DNA of 42,015 bases from an uncultured bacterium (lineage in GTDB: Bacteria > Bacteroidota > Bacteroidia > Bacteroidales > Bacteroidaceae), in NCBI GenBank assembly GCA_905215575.1, contig CAJMQV010000009.1, positions 1 to 42,015 of the forward strand. The letters run 5' to 3'. Below are positions 1-8,825 of this stretch, in pieces (within the stretch, counting starts at the first letter, position 1; every line of letters begins with the position of its first letter). The notes under the pieces are model-generated. The model made no database searches. It worked only from the letters and a program-made list of their open reading frames with translations, and was not told the origin of the DNA. The position numbers were made by a program, and so were the translations under genes.

Positions 1-3
1 GCT

Positions 4-486
4 CTACTCCGGCAACATAGAATTTTGTCCGATGGAGAATCCCACACTGCCCATCAGCACGCAGAGCGTGATATATCCGGCGTCAGCCGGCAGAGGCGGG
101 CGGGGCAGACTGTAGCCCGAAGCCAGTCCTAGCAGAAAGAAACCTACGATAATCAGGCTGTCCTTCATCTGATGTGAGAGCGATGGAGCCTTTTCCGGGT
201 TACCTGTTTCGGCACTTTCGCGTTTCATCTTGCCGATGCTTTTGTAAAACAGCAAGGCCGCCACAGAGCTGCCCGCTACCATAAACAGGGCTGCCACGGC
301 ACTCTCCACGCCCAATGTGCCGAGCGAGGCGATGAGCGTACGGTTGGAGCCCACTTCCATACCGAGCAGGAAGAGCAGCAGCCAGATGATATAAGTTGTC
401 ATGGAAGACACCCAATGCCAGGGGTGCCGACGGAGGATGTAGCCCAATGCGGCGCTCACCCATAAACAAAGCAATACGATAATCAT
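4..486 (-). CDS. LysO-like (DUF340) exporter, front half
   Basis: Small membrane protein of 160 residues that resembles the N-terminal half of LysO/YbjE (DUF340), the lysine exporter of the inner membrane. About five hydrophobic segments are visible (residues 1-19, 33-46, 60-83, 109-126 and 136-153). The first part, with LLLFLLGMEVGSN near residue 36, matches the LysO N-terminal domain; the segment starting SLIIVGFFLLGLASG matches the start of the second domain. LysO in E. coli is about 300 residues, so this frame stops roughly halfway, at a TAG three bases from the window edge. Some Bacteroidetes split LysO into two genes, but here the stop falls inside the second domain, so a nonsense mutation or frameshift is also possible. 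The family call is reasonable; substrate is inference. The gene is divergent from rnhB. Confidence 0.6.
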   Translation of the reverse strand: MIIVLLCLWVSAALGYILRRHPWHWVSSMTTYIIWLLLFLLGMEVGSNRTLIASLGTLGVESAVAALFMVAGSSVAALLFYKSIGKMKRESAETGNPEKAPSLSHQMKDSLIIVGFFLLGLASGYSLPRPPLPADAGYITLCVLMGSVGFSIGQNSMLPE

Positions 487-574
487 GCCGGCAAAGGTCG
501 GAATTTTTTTTTGCTTCTGAAAACAAAAAAACGCCTCTTTGTCCTTTTCCGGATTTCATGCCGACGATATTGAA

Positions 575-619
575 AAATGGTCCCGATGAAATGAAAAAAT
601 CATCGGGGCCATTTATTTT
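575..619 (+). terminator. Hairpin with trailing T run upstream of rnhB
   Basis: Arms at 575-589 and 600-614 pair over 15 bp with one G-U wobble (core CCCGATGA / TCATCGGG), followed by ATTTTT. It has the form of a plus-strand terminator, yet no plus-strand gene lies upstream in the window. It overlaps the place where the -33 element of rnhB should be. It could end a short leader or small RNA, or be an attenuator. Confidence 0.5.
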
Positions 620-624
620 TCTTG

Positions 625-632
625 TACCTTTG
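625..632 (+). promoter_or_regulatory. -7 promoter box of rnhB (TACCTTTG)
   Basis: TACCTTTG is an exact match to the Bacteroidetes -7 consensus TAnnTTTG and lies 33 bases before the rnhB ATG. No clear TTTG -33 box is visible at the right distance. Confidence 0.6.
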
Positions 633-665
633 TAGCCGAAGAACAATCATAAAAACAATGCGCTT

Positions 666-1289
666 ATGTTATTACCTTACATGGATGACCGTCTGATTGA
701 GGCGGGTTGTGATGAGGCCGGACGCGGTTGTCTGGCGGGAGCTGTTTATGCCGCTGCCGTGATTCTGCCCAAGGATTATGAAAACGAGATGCTCAACGAT
801 TCGAAGAAACTGAGCGAAAAGAAGCGTTATCTGCTGCGCGAACAGATTGAGCGCGATGCGCTGGCCTGGGCCGTGGGTGTGGTCAGCCCGCAGGAGATCG
901 ACGAAATCAACATCCTGAACGCTTCGTTTCTGGCCATGCATCGGGCACTGGATCAGCTGAAACTGCGCCCCGAGGCTTTGCTCATCGACGGCAACCGTTT
1001 CAAATCCTATCACGACACGCCCCACACCACGGTAGTGAAAGGTGACGGCAAGTACATGAGCATCGCCGCGGCCTCTATTCTGGCCAAGACCTATCGCGAT
1101 GATTATATGATGCGGCTGCACGAGGAATATCCCCAGTATCACTGGGACAGCAACAAGGGATATCCCGCCAAGGCGCACCGTCAGGCCATCCGTGAGTATG
1201 GAGTGAGCCCCTATCACCGCATGAGCTATAATCTTTTGGGAAAAGGCGATTTTTCGCTCTTCAGCGAGCAGGAAATGAGCGGCAGATAA
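666..1289 (+). CDS. rnhB: Ribonuclease HII
   Basis: Type 2 RNase H of 207 residues that cuts RNA in RNA-DNA hybrids and removes single ribonucleotides misincorporated in DNA. The sequence shows the family signature CDEAGRGCLAG with acidic metal ligands D16 and E17, the IDGN motif with D108, and AASILAKTYRDDYM with the fourth acidic residue at 145/146. The conserved HWDSNKGYPAKAH block follows. Length is normal for the family (about 200). The start is chosen because the -7 box at 625-632 is just upstream and the protein aligns from here. It is the first gene of a plus-strand run of housekeeping genes but has its own promoter; gpmI downstream is separately promoted. Confidence 0.95.
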   Translation: MLLPYMDDRLIEAGCDEAGRGCLAGAVYAAAVILPKDYENEMLNDSKKLSEKKRYLLREQIERDALAWAVGVVSPQEIDEINILNASFLAMHRALDQLKLRPEALLIDGNRFKSYHDTPHTTVVKGDGKYMSIAAASILAKTYRDDYMMRLHEEYPQYHWDSNKGYPAKAHRQAIREYGVSPYHRMSYNLLGKGDFSLFSEQEMSGR

Positions 1290-1339
1290 AAAGGTGTGAA
1301 AAATGAAAAAGCGATATCCGCTTTATTCAATTTATTTCG

Positions 1340-1347
1340 TAACTTTG
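1340..1347 (+). promoter_or_regulatory. -7 promoter box of gpmI (TAACTTTG)
   Basis: Exact TAnnTTTG match 36 bases upstream of the gpmI start. A short stem-loop (AAAGCG at 1308-1313, CGCTTT at 1319-1324) just before it may weakly end the rnhB transcript. Confidence 0.65.
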
Positions 1348-1383
1348 CAACAAGAAAGATAACTTTTAAAAACGATTTATATT

Positions 1384-2901
1384 ATGGCAAAAAAAGCTCT
1401 TTTGATGATCCTCGACGGATGGGGCGTGGGTAATCATGGTAAAGGTGATGTTATTTTCCAGACTCCGACTCCTTATATGGACTATCTGGCACAGAACTAT
1501 CCAAACTCAGAACTGCAGGCTTCTGGCGAAAACGTAGGTTTGCCAGACGGACAGATGGGTAACTCAGAGGTAGGTCACCTGAACATCGGTGCCGGCCGCA
1601 TCGTTTATCAGGATCTGGTAAAGATCAACCGCGCTTGTGCCGACGGCAGCATCCTGAAGAACCCGGAAGTGGTTTCTGCTTACGAGTATGCCAAGAACAA
1701 CGGTAAGAGCGTTCACCTGATGGGTCTGACTTCAAACGGTGGTGTACACTCTTCATTGGATCACCTGTTCCGTCTGTGTGAGATTTCTAAGGAATATGGC
1801 ATTGCCAATACATACGTACACTGCTTCATGGACGGTCGTGACACTGACCCGAAGAGCGGTAAGGGATTCATCGAGCAGCTGCAGGCTGAGTGCGAGAAGA
1901 CCGGCTGTCAGATCGCTTCTATCGTGGGCCGTTTCTATGCTATGGACCGCGACAAGCGTTGGGAGCGTGTGAAGGTAGCTTATGATTTGCTCGTGAAGGG
2001 CGAAGGAAAGCAGGCTACTGACATGGTGGCTGCTATGGAAGAAAGTTATGCCGAGGGTGTTACCGACGAGTTCGTAAAACCAATCAACAACGCTAATGTT
2101 GACGGTACTATCAAGGAAGGCGATGTAGTGATTTTCTTCAACTACCGTAACGACCGTGCTAAAGAGTTGACTATTGTTTTGACTCAGCAGGATATGCCGG
2201 AGCAGGGCATGATGACCATTCCGGGATTGCAGTATTACTGCATGACTCCGTACGACGCAAGCTTCACCGGAGTACACATCCTGTTCCCGAAAGAGAACGT
2301 GGAGAATACTTTGGGCGAATATATCAGCAGCAAGGGTCTGAAGCAGCTGCACACTGCAGAGACTGAGAAATATGCACACGTTACCTTCTTCTTCAACGGT
2401 GGTCGTGAGACTCCGTACGACGGTGAGGAGCGTATCCTGGTAGCTTCTCCAAAGGTTGCTACTTATGACCTGAAGCCGGAAATGAGCGCTTACGAAGTAA
2501 AGGATAAGCTGGTTGCTGCGATTAAGGAGAACAAGTACGACTTCATCGTGGTGAACTTCGCTAACGGTGATATGGTGGGACACACCGGTATCTACGAGGC
2601 TATCGAGAAGGCTGTGAAGGCTGTTGACGACTGCGTGAAGGAAGTGGTTGAGGCTGCCAAGGCTACCGATTATGAGACAATCATCATCGCTGACCACGGT
2701 AATGCAGACAACGCAATCAACGCAGACGGTACTCCAAACACCGCTCACTCTTTGAATCCGGTTCCATTCATCTACGTAACTGCCAACAAGAATGCCAAGG
2801 TTGAAAACGGTATTCTGGCCGACGTGGCTCCTTCTATCCTCCACATCATGGGTCTGGAGCAGCCGAAGGAAATGACCGGTAAGAACTTGATTCAGGACTA
2901 A
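1384..2901 (+). CDS. gpmI: 2,3-bisphosphoglycerate-independent phosphoglycerate mutase
   Basis: Cytosolic Mn-dependent glycolytic enzyme of 505 residues that interconverts 3- and 2-phosphoglycerate. The alkaline-phosphatase-like core is evident: metal ligand D11 in MILDGWG, catalytic serine S61 in QMGNSEVGHLNIGAGR, the HCFMDGRDTDP block, and the C-terminal metal site IIADHGNADN followed by TAHSLNPVPF. Length is the family norm. Codon use is strongly biased (CTG, GGT, CGT, AAC), unlike the neighbouring acyltransferase, which suggests high expression. That bias also creates a long spurious frame on the opposite strand. The gene has its own -7 box and a strong terminator after it, so it is probably monocistronic. 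Confidence 0.97.
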   Translation: MAKKALLMILDGWGVGNHGKGDVIFQTPTPYMDYLAQNYPNSELQASGENVGLPDGQMGNSEVGHLNIGAGRIVYQDLVKINRACADGSILKNPEVVSAYEYAKNNGKSVHLMGLTSNGGVHSSLDHLFRLCEISKEYGIANTYVHCFMDGRDTDPKSGKGFIEQLQAECEKTGCQIASIVGRFYAMDRDKRWERVKVAYDLLVKGEGKQATDMVAAMEESYAEGVTDEFVKPINNANVDGTIKEGDVVIFFNYRNDRAKELTIVLTQQDMPEQGMMTIPGLQYYCMTPYDASFTGVHILFPKENVENTLGEYISSKGLKQLHTAETEKYAHVTFFFNGGRETPYDGEERILVASPKVATYDLKPEMSAYEVKDKLVAAIKENKYDFIVVNFANGDMVGHTGIYEAIEKAVKAVDDCVKEVVEAAKATDYETIIIADHGNADNAINADGTPNTAHSLNPVPFIYVTANKNAKVENGILADVAPSILHIMGLEQPKEMTGKNLIQD

Positions 2902-2931
2902 TCCTTCTGAACAGAATAAAAACATAAATAG

Positions 2932-2968
2932 GAAACAGCTTCAGTGAATCACTGAGGCTGTTTCTGTT
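2932..2968 (+). terminator. Rho-independent terminator after gpmI
   Basis: GAAACAGC(T)TCAGT at 2932-2945 pairs with ACTGA(G)GCTGTTTC ending at 2964, with a five-base loop and one G-U wobble, followed by TGTTCTT. Only 17 bases separate this from the next start codon, so the acyltransferase may depend on read-through or a weak promoter. Confidence 0.8.
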
Positions 2969-2985
2969 CTTATACCCCTTGTCGT

Positions 2986-4017
2986 ATGATTTATTCCTTG
3001 CAAAGCCTGAGGGTGGTTTTTGCCCTGTGCATCTTTTTTCATCATCTCGATCTGTTTGAGGCCGGAGGCTCGTGCGGTGTTTCGTTCTTTCTGGTGTTGA
3101 GCGGATTTGTGCTGGCTGCCGGATACGGAGAACGGGCGGTGAGGCCAGACTTCGTCTGGAAGGCTTATATGCAGAAACGCATGGCCCGGTTGTTACCAGT
3201 GCACTGGCTTACATTGCTGTTGGCTTTGTGGGTGCACAGTGTGCTGCGCGGCGAACAGCTTTCTGCCGGTCCGTTGGTTGCCAACGTCCTGTTGCTGCAA
3301 AGCTGGTTCCCCTGGTACGATTATTTCTTTTCGGGAAATGCCGTGTCGTGGTATCTCTCCGATCTGATGTTCTTCTATGCTGTGTTTCCTTTGCTGATGA
3401 AAGGGTGGGGCAGAGTGCGTCGCAGATACTGGCTCTGGGGTAGCGGCAGTCTGCTTCTGTTTGTGCTTTACGGCTTGTTTCAGGCCCGTTTACCGGAGCT
3501 TTATGGCAATCAGCTGTTGTATATCCATCCGCTGTTCCGATTGCTGGATTTCGGCTTGGGCGTGTTTACTTATCGGGCTTATTCCCGTTTACGGACTTGT
3601 GCGCTGACTTCCGCTCAGAGTACCTGTCTGGAAGGTGCGGCCTTGTTGCTGACTGTCGGTAGCTGTCTGCTTTATCCTTATGTGCCGCAGAATGCGACTC
3701 ATGCTCTGCTTTTCTGGCTGCCCTCAGTCTGTCTGATTCTGGCTTTCGCAGTGGGCGAGAAAAATCGCGGAAGGATTTCCGCATTCCTTTGTCATCAAGC
3801 GTGGCAGAAACCGGCGGCATGGAGTTTTAGCTTCTATATGGTGCATCAGCTGTGTATTTATGCTCTGGACGCGTTGTTGCCGGAGTTGTCCGCTCTGGTA
3901 CGCATACTGCTGTGTTTTCTTTGCAGTGCGCTGCTGGCAGTATTGCTTTATCAATACTTTGAGCGGCCCGTGGCTTCCTGTTTGCAGCAACGCTTGCAGA
4001 AAGCGTCGAAAAAATGA
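2986..4017 (+). CDS. Membrane acyltransferase, acyltransferase-3 (OafA/YrhL) family
   Basis: Polytopic inner-membrane protein of 343 residues with about ten hydrophobic segments, typical of acyltransferase-3 enzymes that O-acetylate surface glycans or peptidoglycan. The family R-x10-H motif is present as R9 to H20 (RVVFALCIFFHH), followed by GVSFFLVLSGFVLA and the RLLPVHW segment. The C-terminal HQLCIYALDALLP helix pair is also typical. The substrate cannot be told from sequence and there is no glycosyltransferase cluster next to it. It begins soon after the gpmI terminator and no TAnnTTTG box is visible in the short gap. Ung follows with its own promoter. Confidence 0.85.
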   Translation: MIYSLQSLRVVFALCIFFHHLDLFEAGGSCGVSFFLVLSGFVLAAGYGERAVRPDFVWKAYMQKRMARLLPVHWLTLLLALWVHSVLRGEQLSAGPLVANVLLLQSWFPWYDYFFSGNAVSWYLSDLMFFYAVFPLLMKGWGRVRRRYWLWGSGSLLLFVLYGLFQARLPELYGNQLLYIHPLFRLLDFGLGVFTYRAYSRLRTCALTSAQSTCLEGAALLLTVGSCLLYPYVPQNATHALLFWLPSVCLILAFAVGEKNRGRISAFLCHQAWQKPAAWSFSFYMVHQLCIYALDALLPELSALVRILLCFLCSALLAVLLYQYFERPVASCLQQRLQKASKK

Positions 4018-4048
4018 ACCGTATTGCAGACTGATGTCTATAAATGCC

Positions 4049-4056
4049 TATCTTTG
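4049..4056 (+). promoter_or_regulatory. -7 promoter box of ung (TATCTTTG)
   Basis: Exact TAnnTTTG match, with an ATTG at 4023-4026 as a weak -33 element 22 bases upstream. It lies just inside a longer in-frame extension of ung (ATG at 4044), which argues that the true start is the ATG at 4077. Confidence 0.7.
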
Positions 4057-4076
4057 CAAATACAAAATGTACGAAT

Positions 4077-4739
4077 ATGAATGTTCAGATAGAAAATAGT
4101 TGGAAAGAAAGACTGGCGGATGAGTTTGAAAAGCCTTATTTCAAGGAACTGACTGATTTTGTGCGTCAGGAGTATAAAACTCAGGTGTGTTATCCTCCGG
4201 GAGGGTTGATCTTCAATGCCTTTAATTTGTGTCCGTTTGATCAGGTAAAGGTGGTTATTATCGGCCAGGACCCTTATCATGGTCCCGGACAGGCGCACGG
4301 CCTTTGCTTTTCGGTGAATGATGGTATACCTTTTCCGCCTTCACTTCAGAATATCTTTAAGGAGATACAGGCAGATTTGGGAAAGGAAGTGCCCGTTTCC
4401 GGAAACCTGACGCGCTGGGCAGAACAGGGCGTGCTGTTACTGAACGCTACTCTGACGGTGCGTGCTCATCAGGCTGCCTCACATCAGCGTCATGGCTGGG
4501 AGGAATTTACAGACGCCGTTATCCGCAAGTTGTCGCAGGAGCGCGATCATCTGGTATTTATCCTTTGGGGAGCTTATGCGCAGAAGAAGGGAGCGGTGAT
4601 TGACCGTGAACGCCATCTGGTGCTTACTTCGGCTCATCCCTCTCCTCTGTCGGCTTATCATGGCTTTTTCGGAAACAAGCACTTCAGTCTGACGAACGCC
4701 TATCTGGAACAATATGGTAAAACCCCGATAAATTGGTAA
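4077..4739 (+). CDS. ung: Uracil-DNA glycosylase, family 1
   Basis: Base-excision repair enzyme of 220 residues that removes uracil from DNA. All family 1 motifs are present: the water-activating loop GQDPYHGPGQAHG at 63-75 (catalytic D65), LLLNATLTVRAHQAASH at 120-136, and the minor-groove loop HPSPLSAYHGFFG at 187-199 (catalytic H187). An upstream in-frame ATG at 4044 would add 11 residues, but the promoter box at 4049-4056 lies within that extension, so the 4077 start is preferred. The DUF3109 gene starts six bases after the stop, so the two are probably co-transcribed. Confidence 0.96.
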   Translation: MNVQIENSWKERLADEFEKPYFKELTDFVRQEYKTQVCYPPGGLIFNAFNLCPFDQVKVVIIGQDPYHGPGQAHGLCFSVNDGIPFPPSLQNIFKEIQADLGKEVPVSGNLTRWAEQGVLLLNATLTVRAHQAASHQRHGWEEFTDAVIRKLSQERDHLVFILWGAYAQKKGAVIDRERHLVLTSAHPSPLSAYHGFFGNKHFSLTNAYLEQYGKTPINW

Positions 4740-4745
4740 TAAGGT

Positions 4746-5354
4746 ATGAAAAGAAATGAGATTCCCATGATACAGATCGATGATACGATCATTTCCATGG
4801 ATTGCCTGAGCGAGAAATTCTGTTGTGATCTGGAAGCCTGCAAGGGAGCCTGCTGTATCGAAGGCGATGCCGGCGCTCCGGTAGAGCTGGACGAAGTGGC
4901 CGAACTGGAGGAAGCTTTGCCTAAGGTATGGAATGAACTCTCGGCTTCGGCACAGGCTGTCATCGATCGCCAGGGAGTGGTTTATACGGACCGTGACGGC
5001 GATTTGGTGACCAGCATTGTGAATGGTAAGGATTGTGTGTTTACTTGTTACGACGACAAAGGAAACTGTTTCTGTGCTCTGGAGAAAGCTTACCGTGAGG
5101 GGCGTTCCAAATTCTATAAACCGGCTTCCTGTCATCTGTATCCTATTCGCTTGAAGAAAATCGGCGATATGACCGCGCTGAACTATCATCGTTGGGATGT
5201 CTGCCGTATGGCTGTGGAGAAAGGCAAGCAGCTGAATCTTCCCGTATACCGTTTCTTGAAAGAGCCGTTGATACGTCGCTTTGGAGAGGCCTGGTACGAA
5301 GAACTGGAAAAGGCTGTAGAAGAACTGAAAGAGCAGGGCTATCTTCAGGATTAG
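4746..5354 (+). CDS. DUF3109 family cysteine-rich protein
   Basis: Protein of 202 residues of the uncharacterised DUF3109 family, distantly like the YkgJ cysteine-cluster proteins. It is cysteine-rich, with clustered cysteines at residues 20, 26, 27, 32, 36 and 37 (FCCDLEACKGACCIEGDAG), a second set around CVFTC and CFC in the middle, and ASCHLYPIR and DVC later. This pattern suggests bound zinc or an iron-sulfur centre, which is inference. No signal peptide. An alternative start at 4767 (MIQIDDT) fits the family N-terminus as I recall it equally well. It follows ung by six bases and is ended by a strong hairpin at 5387. Confidence 0.85.
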   Translation: MKRNEIPMIQIDDTIISMDCLSEKFCCDLEACKGACCIEGDAGAPVELDEVAELEEALPKVWNELSASAQAVIDRQGVVYTDRDGDLVTSIVNGKDCVFTCYDDKGNCFCALEKAYREGRSKFYKPASCHLYPIRLKKIGDMTALNYHRWDVCRMAVEKGKQLNLPVYRFLKEPLIRRFGEAWYEELEKAVEELKEQGYLQD

Positions 5355-5386
5355 TTCAGAGAAGAATTTATAATTTTAGCATACAA

Positions 5387-5427
5387 AAAGAGCAACCGGG
5401 GCTGACCTCGATTGCTCTTTGTTTTTT
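5387..5427. terminator. Bidirectional terminator between DUF3109 and GH16 genes
   Basis: AAAGAGCAA at 5387-5395 pairs with TTGCTCTTT at 5412-5420, and the stem extends inward with CGGGG/CCTCG around a CTGA loop. T runs flank it on both strands, so it can end the plus-strand DUF3109 transcript and the minus-strand GH16 transcript that converge here. Confidence 0.85.
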
Positions 5428-5447
5428 TCCTGATCGGAAGTCTCCGT

Positions 5448-8400
5448 TTAAGGTACTAAAACTTTCTGGTTGTTTACAAGATAAACACCTTTCTGTGCAT
5501 TGAATGTTTTGCTGCCTTCAACAGAGCCTTTGTAAAGAACAGCACCGTTGATGTTTACGATCTGCACATCTGTTGCCTGATCTGCATAAACGATAATCTT
5601 GTTTTCAAGAGTGCTGACGTCTAAGGATTTACTTGCTACACTTTCAATATTTGTAGTTTCTTCTTTCTGATATACACGAATCCAGTCAACATCCATACGA
5701 TAAGTGTGATTGATATCTGCTGGCTGAGCCCAAGAACCGTTTCCTACAGACTGGTTCAGGATCAGATAGAACTCTTTGTCAAAAGGCCACTGTCCTTTTG
5801 AGAGAGCATCTGTATTGGTACTCTTTGCATAACTGCCCACCTTGACGCCGTCAACATACCAGGTCATTAATTTACTATTCCATTCAAAACCATATGTGTG
5901 ATAACGGTCCATACTGAGGTTCTTGCTGAAAGAAGAAGTGGGATTGTTCTTGTTTCCTAAGTTGTAAGTCCAGTTAGAGTGAACGGTGTGATAAGACTTG
6001 TTTTCGGTATCAATCTGCTCGAAGATATCAATTTCACCGCAGTTCGGCCAACCGGCACTCTGATCCTGTGGCATCATCCATATAGCCGGAAAGTTACCTT
6101 TATAACCGTTGGTCTTGGCTCTACATTCTACTTTTCCATACTTAAAACTGAATTTATTCTGGCTTTCCATGGCTCCGGTAAGCATATCTACATTGTCAGT
6201 AGATTTGTCTTCATTGGGAATAGCTTTCAAAACTAACTGTCCGTCTTCAATGTAAGCAACGGCAATGCTGTCACTGATAAAGCGGTTCCAGGTGGCATTC
6301 TGGCGTTTACTTACTCCCCACTTGCTGGCATCGGCACGTTCCCCATTCTTTCCGTCGAACTCATCGTTGAATATCATTTTATAAGCCGCATCTTCATTGG
6401 CTTCGAATTTTGCTGTGATTTCAACATTACCATAAACTGGGACAGAAATAGCTTTTCCAGGGGTTACTTCATCTATCTCGATGGTTTGAGTGAACCATTG
6501 TTGGTTACCACGGATATATTGAGGACCGTCAAAGTTCAATCCGCTACGGATGGTGATGGGCTCACTAAGCGCATAATCTTCTGTAACAGGAGTCGGAACA
6601 ATGCTTAATGTCTTCTCTGATGTGAGTGTATAAGGCAATGCACTATTGTTCTCGCCATAGATGTTACCGTTTAAAGTGTTGATCTTAAGAGTTTTTGCAG
6701 AATTACTGATGCTGATCAGAAAGTCTACAATGTAACCTCCGTTGTCATTGATGTTATTGCCTTCTCCGTACTGACCTTTGGGATCGATATTGTTCCAGTC
6801 TATTTTCAGACGAGCGCGATATACACCATCAGGAATGAATTCGGAAACAGTGAAAGCAGGAAATGTTATGGTATTGTTTGTTTCATTCTGCTGCTTCTGA
6901 ACTCCATCGCTATTGTAACCATCATAATATGAATAGCTGACCAACTCACTACTTGACGTCGGACGATGGTCACCTCCAATTTCTGCAGTAAAGATTCCAT
7001 CATTATTGAAATCAATGTAGAAATAACCGTGCATAGGACCGCCTGTTTTGTAGTCTACAGAGGGAGTTATCGTTTCTCCTTGTTTGGCTAAAGCTACTTC
7101 TGCGGTTTTGTCTTGATACACAGTCTGAGGGGCGGTACTCATTTTGGTACTGGTGAAGTTACAGTTCTGATCTCCACGTATAGAAATTGTATTTAACACG
7201 CGGTCATTGTTCGGACGATTGATGGTCAGATTCTTGTCGAAATTAACTTCATATTCTCCTGTTTCTCCACCACTGGTTGTACTTTTGAAATGACCTAATA
7301 TATGTAAGTCACCATCTACCAGGCTTGCAGGAATGGTCAAAGTTCCGTCTTCTTTAACAGCATAACCTGGAATTCGTACAGTGGTATATTGTGGTGTACC
7401 GTGAACCAGACTGTCTCCGGTGAGATTGTATCCGTGAGTCAATGTGATACCATCAGGAATAAATCCATTAGACGGTACCATCTTGATGGTCAGAGGTTCA
7501 CCGAATTTTACTTCAGAGCCGGCTAATTGTGATCCGTCTGCGGCATAAACATCACCATTTTGGTATTGGGTACTTACGTTGACTTTATCACCGTGAATAT
7601 TCAAACGCACGTCGGTGATATTACCACCGTTCGCAATAATGCCGTTTGTAGAGGTTGTACGGCCACCTGGATCTGCGTTACCCCAATCGACTTTGAAGCG
7701 CATACGATAGAAACCTGGCTTCAGATCTTCTGGAATCTTGAATGCCGGTGTCTGCATGGTATTACGGTCATTACCGGATACTGGTTCGCCCTTATAGTTG
7801 AATCCGGATTCGTTTTCAACAGTTTCTATGTAATAGTATGAAACCAGATCGCTGTTTTCCGGAGCGGTATAATCTTCGTTCAACTGCCATGTGAATTCTC
7901 CGTCTTGGCCTTTATCCAGATATACATAGCCATTCATCCAACCACCATTGAAGTTAATATTTGGAGTAACGGTTTCTCCGGCTTTCGCTACAAATGATTT
8001 CTCCAGAAGCGGACGATAAATAGTCTGAGGAGAAGCGCTTCCCACATTGATAGTCTGTGCACCGGCAGAAGGTGATGTCAAGGCTATATTATTTACATAA
8101 TAGTTGTTCTTGGCAGAAACCGCATTGTCTTCAATGTTAAGAGGATAATCGCCAATCTTAATGCGTGGTGTAGACTGGTCATTAACTTCGATTTCGTCAA
8201 TGTAAACCAGGAAATCCTCTTTCAGGTTGTGAGTTGATTCACAATCCGGTACGACAACCAGACTTTTGATATCGATACCGCCGTTTCCTTTAATGGCAAA
8301 TACGGCATCATTCCAAATACCTGGTTCAATAGTACGGGATGAAAGAGCCCAGCACTGTTCTGTTTCAGGGCTTTGTCCGGCTCTGTCTCTGCGCTTGCCT

Positions 8401-8819
8401 AAACCAATCAGAAGTACACGTCCCGGTTTGTCTTTTTTGATCATGACATGAACATACTTTGTTGTAGTGTTCAGTTCAAAAGGAGTTTTCAAATCGATGC
8501 GTGCGCCAAACTGGTTACTTCCATAGCGTGAGCGTTGAACCATCAGAACTTTTGCAGAGGAGTTTCCTTCGTCTGTAATTTCCGGATTATCTATAATTGC
8601 TACGTTTCCTTTAAGTAATGGTTCTGCACCGTTTTGTGAACGGAATGGGGATTCGTCCCAAGAATCATAGACACCAATACTTGTATGGGCAGCTTCGCCT
8701 GTTTCTTCGAAACTGATTCTGTCTTGCGCCCATCCGTATGCCGGTAGGGTTAATGCAATCAGGCTAGTTATATAGAGTTTGTTTTTTTTCATCTTAGAAT
8801 GATTTGAATGATTTGTCAT
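5448..8819 (-). CDS. Secreted GH16 endo-glycanase with two GEVED-like modules
   Basis: Large exported enzyme of 1123 residues. A signal peptide lies at about 10-31; MKKNKLYITSL at residue 10 is a possible alternative start (8792). Residues 32-215 form a beta-rich N-terminal region. Two related modules of about 145 residues follow (about 262-410 and 565-705), each with a Y-x-D-x(1-2)-D-G-x-F core (YIDFNNDGIFTAE) and a P-G-x-Y-R-x-R-x-K-x-D-W end, which fit the GEVED family. The GH16 catalytic domain spans about 811-1052 with the E-x-D-x-x-E motif GEIDIFEQID (E929, D931, E934). The final 60 residues end in GVYLVNNQKVLVP, a sorting-like tail. The substrate is a beta-glycan; laminarin-type glucan or mucin O-glycans are both possible. 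It follows the fucosidase by six bases. Confidence 0.9.
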   Translation of the reverse strand: MTNHSNHSKMKKNKLYITSLIALTLPAYGWAQDRISFEETGEAAHTSIGVYDSWDESPFRSQNGAEPLLKGNVAIIDNPEITDEGNSSAKVLMVQRSRYGSNQFGARIDLKTPFELNTTTKYVHVMIKKDKPGRVLLIGLGKRRDRAGQSPETEQCWALSSRTIEPGIWNDAVFAIKGNGGIDIKSLVVVPDCESTHNLKEDFLVYIDEIEVNDQSTPRIKIGDYPLNIEDNAVSAKNNYYVNNIALTSPSAGAQTINVGSASPQTIYRPLLEKSFVAKAGETVTPNINFNGGWMNGYVYLDKGQDGEFTWQLNEDYTAPENSDLVSYYYIETVENESGFNYKGEPVSGNDRNTMQTPAFKIPEDLKPGFYRMRFKVDWGNADPGGRTTSTNGIIANGGNITDVRLNIHGDKVNVSTQYQNGDVYAADGSQLAGSEVKFGEPLTIKMVPSNGFIPDGITLTHGYNLTGDSLVHGTPQYTTVRIPGYAVKEDGTLTIPASLVDGDLHILGHFKSTTSGGETGEYEVNFDKNLTINRPNNDRVLNTISIRGDQNCNFTSTKMSTAPQTVYQDKTAEVALAKQGETITPSVDYKTGGPMHGYFYIDFNNDGIFTAEIGGDHRPTSSSELVSYSYYDGYNSDGVQKQQNETNNTITFPAFTVSEFIPDGVYRARLKIDWNNIDPKGQYGEGNNINDNGGYIVDFLISISNSAKTLKINTLNGNIYGENNSALPYTLTSEKTLSIVPTPVTEDYALSEPITIRSGLNFDGPQYIRGNQQWFTQTIEIDEVTPGKAISVPVYGNVEITAKFEANEDAAYKMIFNDEFDGKNGERADASKWGVSKRQNATWNRFISDSIAVAYIEDGQLVLKAIPNEDKSTDNVDMLTGAMESQNKFSFKYGKVECRAKTNGYKGNFPAIWMMPQDQSAGWPNCGEIDIFEQIDTENKSYHTVHSNWTYNLGNKNNPTSSFSKNLSMDRYHTYGFEWNSKLMTWYVDGVKVGSYAKSTNTDALSKGQWPFDKEFYLILNQSVGNGSWAQPADINHTYRMDVDWIRVYQKEETTNIESVASKSLDVSTLENKIIVYADQATDVQIVNINGAVLYKGSVEGSKTFNAQKGVYLVNNQKVLVP

Positions 8820-8825
8820 GGTAGA

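Noticed and set aside
1753..2925. 390-residue open frame antisense to gpmI
   Set aside because: Caused by the strong codon bias of gpmI; the antisense product has no recognisable motif, while gpmI has all catalytic motifs.
4479..5189. 236-residue open frame opposite ung and the DUF3109 gene
   Set aside because: Covers the ends of two real genes and has no promoter or motif.
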